A stretch of DNA of 64,000 bases from Myxococcus guangdongensis (GCF_024198255.1 NZ_JAJVKW010000023.1:62001-126000), one strand, 5' to 3'. Counted from the first letter of the stretch, positions 8,548 through 17,615 are shown. Numbers and translations: made by a program. The notes: generated by a model not told the origin, from the sequence alone.

Positions 8548-8916
8548 TCAGGCGCCCCGGCGCCGGGAGAGCAGGTGGCGCAGGGTGCCCATGACGGTGC
8601 CCACCACCAGCGCGAGCAGGAAGATGACCGCCACCGTGGTGAGGCCGAACACGAGGCGCACCGCATATTCGGGGATGCGCCCGTTGAAGTACGCCGTGCG
8701 CAGGGGCTCCATCGCCCCCATGAGCTCCAAGGCGCGCGCGGGCAGCGAGTCCAGCGACAGCGACAGCCGCTGGAGGAAGAGCGAGGGGAAATAGCGCAGC
8801 GCCACCTCCACCACGACGCCCACCAACAGGTAGAGCGCCGACAGCAGGAAGGCGTTGCCCCACATGATTCGCAGCAACGGGGACTCGGGCCCCGAGCCGG
8901 GGGGAGGATTCCTCAC
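8548..8916 (-). CDS. Small two-helix membrane protein
   Basis: 122 residues from a GTG at 8916. Two predicted membrane helices: N-A-F-L-L-S-A-L-Y-L-L-V-G-V-V (about 21-40) and T-T-V-A-V-I-F-L-L-A-L-V-V-G (about 92-110), with a basic C-terminus (RRRGA). No family recognised. It starts one base after the stop of the large TPR gene, so it is almost certainly co-expressed with it and may be a membrane partner. An internal ATG (8865) just before the first helix is an alternative start. Convergent with recQ; a GGGCGC/GCGCCC inverted repeat (8535-8558) spans the junction. Confidence 0.65.
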   Translation of the reverse strand: MRNPPPGSGPESPLLRIMWGNAFLLSALYLLVGVVVEVALRYFPSLFLQRLSLSLDSLPARALELMGAMEPLRTAYFNGRIPEYAVRLVFGLTTVAVIFLLALVVGTVMGTLRHLLSRRRGA

Positions 8917-8917
8917 G

Positions 8918-11900
8918 CTAGCGGGCCGCTTTCTTCTTGAGGGACGGCAGTGCCTTCTTCACGCGGCCCGCATCCTCGCTGCCTCCGGCCAGTCGGAGGA
9001 AGGCCTCATAGGACTCCACCGCCCGGGGCAGCTCCGCCGACTCGCGCACCAGCACGTCCGCCAGCGCCAGGTGCGCCAGTCCATCCGTCGGTTCCAGCTC
9101 CACGGCCTTCAAGAGCGCCGCCTTGGCCACGGGCTCCTGACGCTGCTTGAGCGCCACCATGCCCAGGGCCAGGTGTGAGCGGCCCTCGTACGGCGCCAGG
9201 CGCACGGCCTCCTCCGCCGCCGTCCGGGCCTCCTTCAGCACGCCAGCCCCCAGGAGCACCCGGGCCATGGTGGCCTGGGCGAAGGCCTTGTCCCAGACGG
9301 TGGGCGCGCGCGAGGCCAGGTCCTCCAGCGTCCGCGCCGCGGGACGGCCGCCGCTGGGCAGCTGCGCGTAGAGTTCCCCCACCCGGCCACAGGTGGCATC
9401 CGGCCCCTCGCGCCGCGCCGCCGCGAAGGCCGCGTCCGCGTTGTCCGGGTTGCCCTGGCGCAGGAAGGCGTGGGCAATCTCGCAGAAGGTGTCCGGGTCC
9501 TTCGGGTTCAACTTGTTGGCGCGCTCGAGCGCGGAGAAGCCGCCCTTCGCGTCACCCGAGGCGAAGAGGATGGCGGCGCGCAGCCGGTGGGCCTCGGCGT
9601 CGTCCGGCGCCAGCTTCGCCGAGCGCCCCACGGCCCCTTCGGCCTCCTTGCGACGCCCGGAGTGGAAGAGCGCCAGCGCGAAGCCCTTGTGCGCATCGGC
9701 GCTGCCCGGGTTGTCGAGCTGCCACGTCTCGAACTGCTTGAGGGCCTCCGGCGTGCGCCCCAGCGCCAGCAGCGTGCGCCCCAGCGCGTCGCGCGCCTCG
9801 CCGTGCGAGCCGTTGCGCTCCACCGCCTGAGTCAGCGGCTTGAGCGCCATGTCCGGCAGTCCGCGCGCCAGCATGAGCCGGCCCAGCGAGCATGACGCCT
9901 CGTAGTCCCGAGGGTCCTTCTGCGCCTCCTCGAACTGGGACTGCGCCTTGTCGAAGGCGCGCTCACGCCAGTACACCTGTCCCAGCGCCAGTCGCATGTC
10001 GTTGCGCGGGCGCTTGCTCGCGGCCAGCGCCTTCTCGAGCAGCTCGCGGGCCTGCACCGCGTTGCCCTCCGCCGCGTCCGCCAGCGCGAGCAGCGACACG
10101 GCCTCCGGCGGGTAGCGCTCGTTCACCCGCGTGCGCGCCAGCTCCGTGCGAGCACGCCTCCAGTCCCCGAGCCGCGCGTACGCGGTGCCCCGCACCAGCG
10201 CCACCTTGCGGCCGCCGTCCGCCTCCAGGCGGGTGAGCACGTCGCGCTCCCTGTCCCGGTCCAACAGCGTGCGGCCCAGTCCCTCGCGGGCCTCGTCGCT
10301 ATTGGGCTGCAGCTTCAGCGCCGCCTCGTACGCGGACTGCGCCGCGTCCAGCTTCCCGGCGGCCCGGCTCGCCGCGCCCTGCGCGAGCTGGAAGTCGAAG
10401 GCCAGCGGCCCCTGCGTGCCCTTGGCGAGCAGCGCTCGGGCCTCATCATGCTTGCCCACGGCGGACAGGAGCCGACCGTGCACCAGCTGCTGGCGAGGCC
10501 CCAGGTCTGCGGGCAGCTCCGGGCTCCCCGCCAGGGGCGCCACGTCCGCCAGCGACGCCTCCAGGTCCTGCTCCAGCGCCAGCCGCGCCTCGGCCTGACC
10601 GATGCGCGCCACGGGGTGCTTGGGGGACTTCGTGCGCGCCGAGCCGAACATCTCGATGGCGTGCGGGAAGTCCTCGGAGGCCAGGTAGTAGCCACCCAGC
10701 GCCACCAGGGCGCGCACGTTCGACGGCGAGGCCCGGAGCGCGCGGTCGAAGCGCTCCAGCGCCTTCTTCTCGTCCTTGGCGGCCAGCAGCAGGCTCGCGG
10801 CCAGCGCGTGGACCTCCGTGCTCTCCTCCGTCGCCGCGAGCAGCGCGCGGCGCGCGGGCTCGCGTCCCCGGTCATCCGCCACGAGGACGTTGGTGGCGAG
10901 CGTCAGCCCCGGCGCGGCCTCCCTCACCCCGGGCTTCTCCAGCGCCTCCAGCGCCTTGAGCCGGTCATCCGGGGACAGGCCGTGGTCCGCGAAGAGCAGC
11001 GCGTGCGTCCAGGCCTTGAGGGCCCACGCGCGGCTGCTGCTCTCGTCCATGTCCAGCGCCCGGTCCAGCTGCTGCAACGCCCCGTCCAGCGACGCGCGCG
11101 TGTCCTGGGTGATGAGGTCCTCGCTCTTGGCCAGGGCCTCGTTCAGGGTCTGCCCACCGGTGGCCGCGCGGATGCGCAGCACACCGACGATGACCGCGAT
11201 GACCACCATCAGCAGCACGGCGCCGCCGGCCACCTTCACGCCGTTGCGCTTGAGGAAGGACGTCTTGGCCGCCTCGCGCGCGAGCTTCTGCCGCAGCTCC
11301 TTCTCGTAGGCGGCGGTCAGCGCCTCGGTGTCCTGCTTGGGCGCGCCAGCCTTCGCGCGGCCCGTGGCACCCGTGGCGTCCGAAGCCTCGGGCAAATCCT
11401 CCAGCAGCGAGCGCTTGGAGCCCGAGCCACGCGCCTGGGGCTGCGCGCGCGCGACGACGGGCGTGGCGGCGGTGGGCTCGGGCGGAGGCAAATCCCCCAG
11501 CAGCCCGCCCGACGCGGCGGGAACCACCGGCTTCGCGGTGGTGAACTCGCTGGAGCGCAGCAGCGCCTGCTCTTCATCCGAGTCAGGCGAATGGGTGGAC
11601 GCGGCGGGGACCACCGGCTTCGCGGTGGTGAACTCGCTGGAGCGCAGCAGCGCCTGCTCGCGGGTCTCGTCGGACACCGCGCCCGCTTCCGAGGACGCGG
11701 CAGGACCGTCCCCGAAGGCGGCCGGATCCAACGCCTGCCCCGCCTGCGAAGCCTCCGCGTCGGCGCCCTCCCCCGTCGGCGCATTCGCGTCTGGGGAACG
11801 GGCTCCGTCCTCCTCGTCGAAGAGGGACAGCTCCAGGCTCGGAAGCTGGGTGCCCGACGAGGGCCGCAGCACCGGCACCTGCCGGTCAATCAACCCGAGA

Positions 11901-12691
11901 GAATCAGACGACGGCACCGAGGCCGACGCATCGCCCTCCGCCCCCGAAGAAGCCTGCTCGCCTCCCGCCTCCGTCGCGGACGCATCGTCCGTGCCCGGAG
12001 CACCCGCATCCCCCGGGCTCGCGCGCCCACCCGCAGCGGCGGCGCTCGCCAGGTCCACGGCGGCCCGCACACCCGCGCTCTTCGAGGCCCCCGGCCCCGA
12101 GGCGCTCGCGGCCTTCGCGGCGTCTCCGAGCGCGGCGGCGCGAAGCCTCGCGGCCGCCATGGGAGACGCGGCGGCGGGAGCACTCTCGGCGCTCTCGGGC
12201 TTCGCCGCGTCGGCCTCGGACTCACCCGCCTCGGGCTCGGCCTTCTCCAACCCCATCAGGTCCGCGAAGACCGGGGCCGGGCCACCGGCCAGGGCCTGCT
12301 GCGCCTGCTCCAGCCACAGCTTCACGCGGCCGTCGTTGGGCTGCAGCGCCACGGCCTTGCGCAGGATCGGCAGCGCCGAGCGGTACAGCCCGCGCTGCAG
12401 CAACACCTCGCCAATCAGGTTGTAGGCGTAAGGGTTGTCCTTCTCGATGGCGATGGCGCGGTCGAACTGCTCCATCGCCTCGGCGGGGCGGCCCAGTTGG
12501 ATGAGCGCCTTGCCCCAGAGCACCCGGCCCACCGTCGAGGACGGATGGTGCGAGACACCCTGCTCACACACCTCGATGGCGCGCGGCGCGTCCCCCTTTT
12601 CCAGCAGGGCCTTGGCCAGTTCGACGAAAACGGAAGAAGTGGGGTCCTGCCGGAGGAGCTGCTCGTAGCGCTCCACCATCGACTTGGCCAT
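8918..12691 (-). CDS. Large TPR protein with one membrane helix
   Basis: 1257 residues, ATG at 12691 chosen because M-A-K-S-M-V-E-R-Y-E starts immediately before the first TPR. Order: four or so TPRs (about 10-150), a long low-complexity Ala/Ser/Glu/Pro linker (about 160-440), one membrane helix (G-G-A-V-L-L-M-V-V-I-A-V-I-V-G, about 490-510), then some fifteen TPRs to the C-terminus. So N-terminal TPRs would be cytoplasmic and the larger TPR array periplasmic, as in a bridge between compartments. The linker has a 29-residue direct repeat (EQALLRSSEFTTAKPVVPAA twice). No catalytic motif. Divergent from a small lipoprotein gene; a small membrane protein follows directly. Confidence 0.8.
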   Translation of the reverse strand: MAKSMVERYEQLLRQDPTSSVFVELAKALLEKGDAPRAIEVCEQGVSHHPSSTVGRVLWGKALIQLGRPAEAMEQFDRAIAIEKDNPYAYNLIGEVLLQRGLYRSALPILRKAVALQPNDGRVKLWLEQAQQALAGGPAPVFADLMGLEKAEPEAGESEADAAKPESAESAPAAASPMAAARLRAAALGDAAKAASASGPGASKSAGVRAAVDLASAAAAGGRASPGDAGAPGTDDASATEAGGEQASSGAEGDASASVPSSDSLGLIDRQVPVLRPSSGTQLPSLELSLFDEEDGARSPDANAPTGEGADAEASQAGQALDPAAFGDGPAASSEAGAVSDETREQALLRSSEFTTAKPVVPAASTHSPDSDEEQALLRSSEFTTAKPVVPAASGGLLGDLPPPEPTAATPVVARAQPQARGSGSKRSLLEDLPEASDATGATGRAKAGAPKQDTEALTAAYEKELRQKLAREAAKTSFLKRNGVKVAGGAVLLMVVIAVIVGVLRIRAATGGQTLNEALAKSEDLITQDTRASLDGALQQLDRALDMDESSSRAWALKAWTHALLFADHGLSPDDRLKALEALEKPGVREAAPGLTLATNVLVADDRGREPARRALLAATEESTEVHALAASLLLAAKDEKKALERFDRALRASPSNVRALVALGGYYLASEDFPHAIEMFGSARTKSPKHPVARIGQAEARLALEQDLEASLADVAPLAGSPELPADLGPRQQLVHGRLLSAVGKHDEARALLAKGTQGPLAFDFQLAQGAASRAAGKLDAAQSAYEAALKLQPNSDEAREGLGRTLLDRDRERDVLTRLEADGGRKVALVRGTAYARLGDWRRARTELARTRVNERYPPEAVSLLALADAAEGNAVQARELLEKALAASKRPRNDMRLALGQVYWRERAFDKAQSQFEEAQKDPRDYEASCSLGRLMLARGLPDMALKPLTQAVERNGSHGEARDALGRTLLALGRTPEALKQFETWQLDNPGSADAHKGFALALFHSGRRKEAEGAVGRSAKLAPDDAEAHRLRAAILFASGDAKGGFSALERANKLNPKDPDTFCEIAHAFLRQGNPDNADAAFAAARREGPDATCGRVGELYAQLPSGGRPAARTLEDLASRAPTVWDKAFAQATMARVLLGAGVLKEARTAAEEAVRLAPYEGRSHLALGMVALKQRQEPVAKAALLKAVELEPTDGLAHLALADVLVRESAELPRAVESYEAFLRLAGGSEDAGRVKKALPSLKKKAAR
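11511..11659. repeat. In-gene direct repeat, two 62-base copies, period 87
   Basis: Copies at 11511-11572 and 11598-11659 differ by one base. They lie in the linker of the TPR protein and encode the phrase ALLRSSEFTTAKPVVPAA twice. In-frame recent duplication. Confidence 0.85.
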
Positions 12692-12782
12692 GAGGGCTTG
12701 CGACTCCGGTGCTCGGGCGGGGAGCCGGACCATAGCACCCTGCCCTCGTCCGGGGCGGGCGCCGGATGCTACCGTTCCCCTC

Positions 12783-13199
12783 GTGAATCGCCTGCCTGCC
12801 CTTTTCCTCGTCCTGGCCCTGTCCGGGTGCGCAACCGTATCCAAGAAATCCAACCTGGAAGAACTCAAGCCCACGGTGGAGCAGTTCCATCAGGTCATCC
12901 GCTGGAAGGACTTCCGGTCCGCCGCCCGGTTCATCGTCCCGGAGAAGCGCAAGGCGTTCACCAAGGCGCGCATCGCGCTCAACGACGAGCGCGACCTCAC
13001 CATCACCGACTACGAAATCGAGGACGGGCAGCTCTCCGAAGACGGCACGCGGGCCTTCATCCAGAGCCGCATCCAGTGGATGCGCCTGCCCTCCGCGTCC
13101 GAGCACACCTCCGTCGTGACGTCGGAGTTCGTCTACCAGCACGGCGCGTGGCTGCTGGACCGTCAGGACGACGGGCCGTTCGCGGACGAGCTGCGCTGA
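12783..13199 (+). CDS. Small lipoprotein, nuclear-transport-factor-like fold suspected
   Basis: 138 residues from GTG 12783. The start is set by the signal peptide: V-N-R-L-P-A-L-F-L-V-L-A-L-S-G-C, a clean lipobox (LSGC). The mature part (PTVEQFHQVIRWKDFRSAA, then about 90 residues alternating strand and helix, ending W-L-L-D-R-Q-D-D-G-P-F) has the length and helix-then-strand pattern of NTF2-like domains, but no motif proves this. Function unknown; outer-membrane or inner-membrane anchoring expected. Divergent from the TPR gene and followed immediately by twin structured repeats. Confidence 0.7.
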   Translation: MNRLPALFLVLALSGCATVSKKSNLEELKPTVEQFHQVIRWKDFRSAARFIVPEKRKAFTKARIALNDERDLTITDYEIEDGQLSEDGTRAFIQSRIQWMRLPSASEHTSVVTSEFVYQHGAWLLDRQDDGPFADELR

Positions 13200-13613
13200 A
13201 AAAGAAACCGCCCACCGACTCGGGGCCGGCCGAGGCGGTGGGCGTCGGGAACTCCCCAATGGAGTGCCCTACAAGAATCCGCCCATCGGCTCGGGGCCGG
13301 CCGAGTCGATGGGCGTCGGGAACTCCCCCATGGAGTGCCCTGACATGTGGGCGGGGCGACGGTGTTGAACAGGCCCGCGTCGCCGCGCGGTGACGCCGGC
13401 CACTAGAGCAATGGCGATGCCATGCTCCGCGCACCGGCCAGCCCGCATCGCTTCACATGGAGATTCAAGGGCTTGCGAGGAGGGCGCGCCGACAGTCCTG
13501 GGGTGGAGCCGTCGGGGTCCTGACACTCGTGTCAGAGGGTCCAGCCTTCGGCGTCGTGCCAGGCACGACAACCGTGTCAGGGGACCCTCGGACTTTCCTC
13601 CGGGGCCTGGAGG
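13200..13613. other. Repeat- and palindrome-rich gap
   Basis: No gene seen. Besides the twin repeats it holds two perfect palindromes: CTGACAC-2-GTGTCAG (13520-13535) and GTCGTGCC-1-GGCACGAC (13553-13569), plus a further GTGTCAG copy near 13573. These look like interspersed palindromic elements or a binding-site cluster. Confidence 0.6.
13209..13340. repeat. Twin 71-base structured repeats, each with two hairpins
   Basis: Two tandem copies start at 13209 and 13280. Each has a 15-pair stem-loop (13209-13244; 13280-13315) with loop GGCCGG, then a second stem (13247-13269; 13318-13340) of the form GGG-x-ACTCC ... GGAGT-x-CCC. Between copies the first stem shows a compensatory C:G to T:A change and an A.G mismatch replaced by G.T, so the RNA or cruciform structure is conserved rather than the sequence. 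On the minus strand the first copy is followed by TTTCTTTTT, so it may also terminate transcription coming from the SDR gene. Confidence 0.75.
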
Positions 13614-14537
13614 CTACTCGCCGTTCACCGCGCGGATGGTCTCGCGCATGGAGTGGCGGGGCTTCCAGTCCACGTCCTGCACCCAGCGGCTGCCGTCCAC
13701 GGCGCACAGGAACTGGATGTGGTCCAGCTCCGGGGGCGGGAAGTTGGCCAGCCGGTACTTGAAGAGCATGCCCAACAGGGGCCGGGCCACCGGGTGGGGC
13801 ACGGGGATGGGCGAATTGCCCAATTCGCGCATCACCGCGGACAGGGGCACCTCGCCCGGGCCCACCACGTTGTAGACGCCCTTGGGCTCCGGACGCAGCG
13901 CGGCCACCATGGCGCGGGCGACGTCCTCCACGTGGATGAGCTGAATCATCGGGTCGAAGCCCGCCATCATCCACGGGTGTCGCAGGCGCAGGTAGTTGGA
14001 GGGCGCGTTCTTGATGGTGGGCCCGACGATGTGCACGGGCCTGAGAATCACCGTCTCGATGTGCGGGTGCTTCCAGAAGAAGCCATGCGCGAGCATGTCC
14101 ACTTCAATCAAGTCCCGCACACCGGAGAAGCGGCTGGCCGCCATGAGCGGCGCGTCCTCGGTGAGGAAGTTGGAGTTGTCCGGGCTGGGTCCGTAGACGT
14201 TGGCCGAGGACAGCACCACCACCTTCTTCACGCCGTACTTCGCGCAGTACTCCAACAGGCGCGTGGTGCCCACGACGTTGAACGAGTGGTGCTCCTCCTC
14301 GCTCATGCGCGGGTCATGCATGATGCCCATGTGGATGACGGCGCGGACCTCGTTCTTGCGGAAGACGTCCTCGGCCTTCTTCTTGCGCAAGTCGAGCTCG
14401 TACATCTCGACGTCCTTCGGCCGGCCCGCGAAGGGACGCCGGTCGATGCCGATGATGCGCTCGTGCTTGTGGAGGAGCTTGGCGAGGGTACGGCCGAGGT
14501 TGCCGCTGATGCCCGTGACGACGACGGCCGGTCTCAT
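13614..14537 (-). CDS. NAD-dependent epimerase/dehydratase-like SDR, catalytic Tyr/Lys replaced
   Basis: 307 residues, ATG 14537. Extended short-chain dehydrogenase fold: NAD-binding T-G-I-S-G-N-L-G (8-15), a D-R-R segment after strand 2, V-L-S-S-A-N-V-Y-G-P in strand 5. The usual Y-x-x-x-K is missing: the aligned segment reads S-R-F-S-G-V-R-D-L-I-E-V, i.e. Phe and Arg in place of Tyr and Lys. It may bind a nucleotide-sugar or lipid without normal epimerase chemistry. It is 40 bases downstream of an acyltransferase gene on the same strand; a similar pairing (galE2-like plus plsC-like) is known in actinobacteria, suggesting a joint lipid-modification role. Confidence 0.82.
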   Translation of the reverse strand: MRPAVVVTGISGNLGRTLAKLLHKHERIIGIDRRPFAGRPKDVEMYELDLRKKKAEDVFRKNEVRAVIHMGIMHDPRMSEEEHHSFNVVGTTRLLEYCAKYGVKKVVVLSSANVYGPSPDNSNFLTEDAPLMAASRFSGVRDLIEVDMLAHGFFWKHPHIETVILRPVHIVGPTIKNAPSNYLRLRHPWMMAGFDPMIQLIHVEDVARAMVAALRPEPKGVYNVVGPGEVPLSAVMRELGNSPIPVPHPVARPLLGMLFKYRLANFPPPELDHIQFLCAVDGSRWVQDVDWKPRHSMRETIRAVNGE

Positions 14538-14577
14538 GGTTGCACTCTCTTGGTCCCCCGACTCCGGGCGTAATCGC

Positions 14578-15432
14578 TCACCAGAACACCCCGCGGCGCT
14601 CCTTGAGGCCCTGGTGGAGCATGGACTGGATGGCCGCCTTCACGGTGCGGACCTTCTTGTCCAGCTCGCTGTCCTCGTCATCGGGGCGCCCCGAGAAGTG
14701 CATCGGGTCCCCGAAGTAGATGCGGTACTTCGTGGGCAGCGGGAAGGGCACGCCCGTGGGGGTGATGGGGAAGGACGGGAAGCCCAGCAGCTTCGCCACC
14801 GGCTTCAGGTCCATCAGCGCGGGGGCCTGCTCCTCGGCGCCCACCACGGCCACCGGGACGATGGGCGTGCGCGTCTCCAGCGCCAGGCGCATGAAGCCCA
14901 GGCCGAACTCCTGGAGCTGGTAGCGCTGGGGCCACAGCTTGTTGATGCCGCGCAGCCCCTCCGGGAAGACGAGGATGGCCTCGTCGGACTCGAGCAGCCG
15001 CCGGCAGTTCTCCGGCGTGCCGACAATCTGCCCCATGCGCGCCATGAAGGTGGAGACGTACGGGAGTGACGGCACCCACTTCTCCACCATGCTGCGCATG
15101 GCGCGGGGCGGACTGGCCTCGAGCATCAGCGACACGCCAATCATGGCGCCGTCCAGCGGCAGCTGCCCGGAGTGGTTGGACACCAGGAGCACGCGGCCGG
15201 CGGGGACCTTCTCCACGCCGAACGTCTCCACGCGGAAGTAGTTGCGGTAGAGCCACAGGAAGGGCGCCACGGCGGACAGACTGAAGTCCAGGTTGTACCC
15301 GAACGGGTCCACCCCGTACTCGTTCTGCGGCCGGGCCAAGGCCAGCATCCGTTCCTTCTGTTCGTCGTTGGCCAGGCGGTCGGTCCAGTCGCGCAGGCCC
15401 TTCTTCACTCGGTCGCCGAGTCGCTCCAGCAT
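14578..15432 (-). CDS. Lysophospholipid acyltransferase, MGAT-like
   Basis: 284 residues, ATG 15432. Block I is S-N-H-S-G-Q-L-P-L-D-G (about 100-110), the His/Asp variant seen in the MGAT-like LPLAT branch; block III is V-F-P-E-G-L-R-G-I-N-K (about 165-175); block IV follows in P-I-V-P-V-A-V-V-G. These enzymes transfer acyl groups to lysophospholipid or glycerol-type acceptors at the cytoplasmic membrane. A hydrophobic stretch (S-A-V-A-P-F-L-W-L-Y) before block I may dip into the membrane. First gene of a two-gene unit with the SDR protein. Confidence 0.87.
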   Translation of the reverse strand: MLERLGDRVKKGLRDWTDRLANDEQKERMLALARPQNEYGVDPFGYNLDFSLSAVAPFLWLYRNYFRVETFGVEKVPAGRVLLVSNHSGQLPLDGAMIGVSLMLEASPPRAMRSMVEKWVPSLPYVSTFMARMGQIVGTPENCRRLLESDEAILVFPEGLRGINKLWPQRYQLQEFGLGFMRLALETRTPIVPVAVVGAEEQAPALMDLKPVAKLLGFPSFPITPTGVPFPLPTKYRIYFGDPMHFSGRPDDEDSELDKKVRTVKAAIQSMLHQGLKERRGVFW

Positions 15433-15520
15433 GGTCTCGCTCTTTACACCACCGGCCCCCGTACCGGGAGTGGAGAAACCTGGCGGTGTCCATCCGAGAT
15501 AACGTCATGAGCCCACGCCC

Positions 15521-16837
15521 ATGCGAATCTCCTCCCGCCCCACGCCGCTCCCCTCGAAGAGCGCTCCTCCCGCCCCGGCGACCGTCGCCAGCGCCCGTGC
15601 CCCGTCCGCGACCACCCTCCGGCGCGAGCCCGAACAGGCGGTGGCCTTCAGCCAGGAATTCCATGCGCGGCTGGACCTGCCTCCCGCGCGGCTGGAGGAG
15701 AAGCTGGCGCTGATGCGCGAGCGCCCGTCGTCCTTCTTCCGGATGATGCCCGCCCTCTTCCACGCGGACCTGAAAGGTCCCTTCGCCGCCGAGGCCCGGC
15801 TGGTGGACCGCCCCGCGCCCCGAATCCTGGTGGTGGGTGACGCGCACGTCGGGAACCTCGGGACGTTCCGGGGCCCCGACGGCAAGCCGGTGTGGGGGCT
15901 CAACGACTTCGACCAGGCCGGACGCGGCTCGCCGGAGGTGGACCTGACGCGCATGGCGACCAGCGCCGTGCTCACCGCGCGCGAGTCGGGCTTGTCCGCC
16001 AAGGAGCAGGACGCCGTCGTCGCGGCCTTCGCGGACGCCTACTTCTCGACACTCGCGTCGCTCGCGGGAGGAAAGCAGAACCCTGGGGCGTTCCTCACGA
16101 AGAAGGAGGCCAAGGGCAAGGTGGACGACCTCATCCGTGACGCGAACGACACCTCGCGAGAGGAGCTGGTGAAGAAGCACGCCCGGGTCAAGGGGCCGGA
16201 CGCCGCGAGCTTCCGCACCTCCGACACGTTGAAGTCGGTGTCCCCCGAGAAGCAGCGGGAGGTCCGGGCGGCGCTGACGGACGCCCTGGGCGCGCTGAAG
16301 GGTCGGCAGGACATCGCCCTGCCCCCGCGCGTGCTGGATGTCGCCCAGCGGCTGGATGCCGGTGGTAGCAGCTACGGGCTGGAGCGGTACTGGGTGCTGG
16401 CGCGCGCGGTGGACCCGAAGGCGCCGCCGGTGTTGCTGGAGCTCAAGGAGCTGCTCGCGCCGAGCGTCGAGGCGTCCCCGATGCCGGCGGACGCGAGCGC
16501 GGTGGTGGATGCGCAGCGCCGGCTCTCCGGTCACACCAACCCGCTCACCGGGGCCACGCGCATGGCGGGCCGGGCCTTCCTGCTGCGCGAGGTGGAGCCG
16601 GAGAAGGCGAAGCTGCAGGACGGGGCGCTGACGGGAAAGAAGGACCTGGTCTCCGTCTTCACCCAGGCGGGGCAGACCCTGGCGCGGGCCCATGGCGCCA
16701 CGCAGGCGCAGGCGCAGAAGCTGGAGGCCTGGGTGGGCGCCGACGAGGCGCAGGCCACCCGACGGCTGTCGGCCTTCGCTCGGACCTATGCCGACCAGGT
16801 GCGGGCCGACTGGAGTGCACTGCGTGACGCGGCCTGA
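15521..16837 (+). CDS. DUF2252 family protein (kinase-like fold)
   Basis: 438 residues, ATG 15521. The DUF2252 signature is clear: F-F-R-M-M-P-A-L-F-H-A-D, then V-V-G-D-A-H-V-G-N-L-G-T-F (His/Asn pair) and L-N-D-F-D-Q-A (metal-binding Asp), the HxxN...D arrangement of aminoglycoside-phosphotransferase-like enzymes. Substrate unknown. The first 40 residues are Pro/Ala/Ser-rich and could be a flexible tail; there is no signal peptide. Stand-alone gene, divergent from the acyltransferase/SDR unit. Confidence 0.85.
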   Translation: MRISSRPTPLPSKSAPPAPATVASARAPSATTLRREPEQAVAFSQEFHARLDLPPARLEEKLALMRERPSSFFRMMPALFHADLKGPFAAEARLVDRPAPRILVVGDAHVGNLGTFRGPDGKPVWGLNDFDQAGRGSPEVDLTRMATSAVLTARESGLSAKEQDAVVAAFADAYFSTLASLAGGKQNPGAFLTKKEAKGKVDDLIRDANDTSREELVKKHARVKGPDAASFRTSDTLKSVSPEKQREVRAALTDALGALKGRQDIALPPRVLDVAQRLDAGGSSYGLERYWVLARAVDPKAPPVLLELKELLAPSVEASPMPADASAVVDAQRRLSGHTNPLTGATRMAGRAFLLREVEPEKAKLQDGALTGKKDLVSVFTQAGQTLARAHGATQAQAQKLEAWVGADEAQATRRLSAFARTYADQVRADWSALRDAA

Positions 16838-16916
16838 AGCCCGGGGCTCCACGAGTGGACGAATGCCCCCGTGGCCCCGTGCCGGGCGGGGGTGACATCG
16901 CCATGTCTCGCCCCGC

Positions 16917-17612
16917 ATGCGCGCGTTGCTCGTCCTGCTGGGCCTGGTGTGGCTCGTCTCGGGGTGTGCCATGACGGCCGCCTCGGCGCACCGTCTGGCG
17001 CCGGTGGAGCAGCGCGTGCCGGTGCTGCTGGTGCATGGCATCGGTGACGACGCCAGCGCCTTCGATTCGCTGCGCGCCCGGCTGGAGCAGTCGGGCTGGC
17101 CCCACGTCCACGCCATCTCCCTGCGGCCCAACAACGGCAGCGCGGGGATTCCCATCCTGGCCCGGCAGGTGGCCCGGGAGGCCGAGGCCCTGCGAGAGCG
17201 CACCGGCGCCCGCCGCGTGGACGTGGTGGGCTTCAGCATGGGGGCGCTCGTCACGCGCTACTGGGTGCAGTTGCTCGGGGGACGGCTGGTGGTGCGGCGC
17301 TTCATCTCCATCTCCGGTCCCCACGCGGGCACGGGGCTGGCGTTCCTGGGGCGCGGCAAGGGCGTGGCGCAGATGCGGCCGGGCAGCCGGCTGTTGCGGA
17401 CGCTCCAAGAGGACCCTCGGCCCTGGGGCAGCATGGAGGTGCACAGCTTCTGGACGCCGTGGGATTTGACCATCCTCCCCGCCTCCAGCTCGCGGCTGTC
17501 CGGCGCCAGCGAGCGCCGCTTCCCCGTGCTCCTGCACCCGTGGATGCTCACGGACCGGCGCGTGCACGACGCGGTGGTGGACGTGCTCGGCTCGCCCGCG
17601 GTGGCGCGCTGA
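16917..17612 (+). CDS. Lipase/esterase-type alpha/beta-hydrolase, lipoprotein
   Basis: 231 residues, ATG 16917. Lipobox W-L-V-S-G-C (residues 12-17) after a short hydrophobic signal, so membrane-anchored and extracytoplasmic. Hydrolase elements: oxyanion strand V-L-L-V-H-G-I-G, nucleophile elbow V-G-F-S-M-G-A-L-V (Ser at about 107), acid candidate in T-P-W-D-L-T-I and His in H-P-W-M-L-T-D-R-R-V near the C-terminus. Resembles the triacylglycerol lipase/EstA-like group that recycles or hydrolyses acyl esters. It converges with the deacetylase gene, 3 bases between stops. Confidence 0.82.
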   Translation: MRALLVLLGLVWLVSGCAMTAASAHRLAPVEQRVPVLLVHGIGDDASAFDSLRARLEQSGWPHVHAISLRPNNGSAGIPILARQVAREAEALRERTGARRVDVVGFSMGALVTRYWVQLLGGRLVVRRFISISGPHAGTGLAFLGRGKGVAQMRPGSRLLRTLQEDPRPWGSMEVHSFWTPWDLTILPASSSRLSGASERRFPVLLHPWMLTDRRVHDAVVDVLGSPAVAR

Positions 17613-17615
17613 GGC

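Noticed and set aside
10448..13393. Long plus-strand open frame opposite the TPR gene
   Set aside because: Shadow frame with repetitive His/Arg/Gly composition; the minus-strand TPR frame has clear TPR periodicity.
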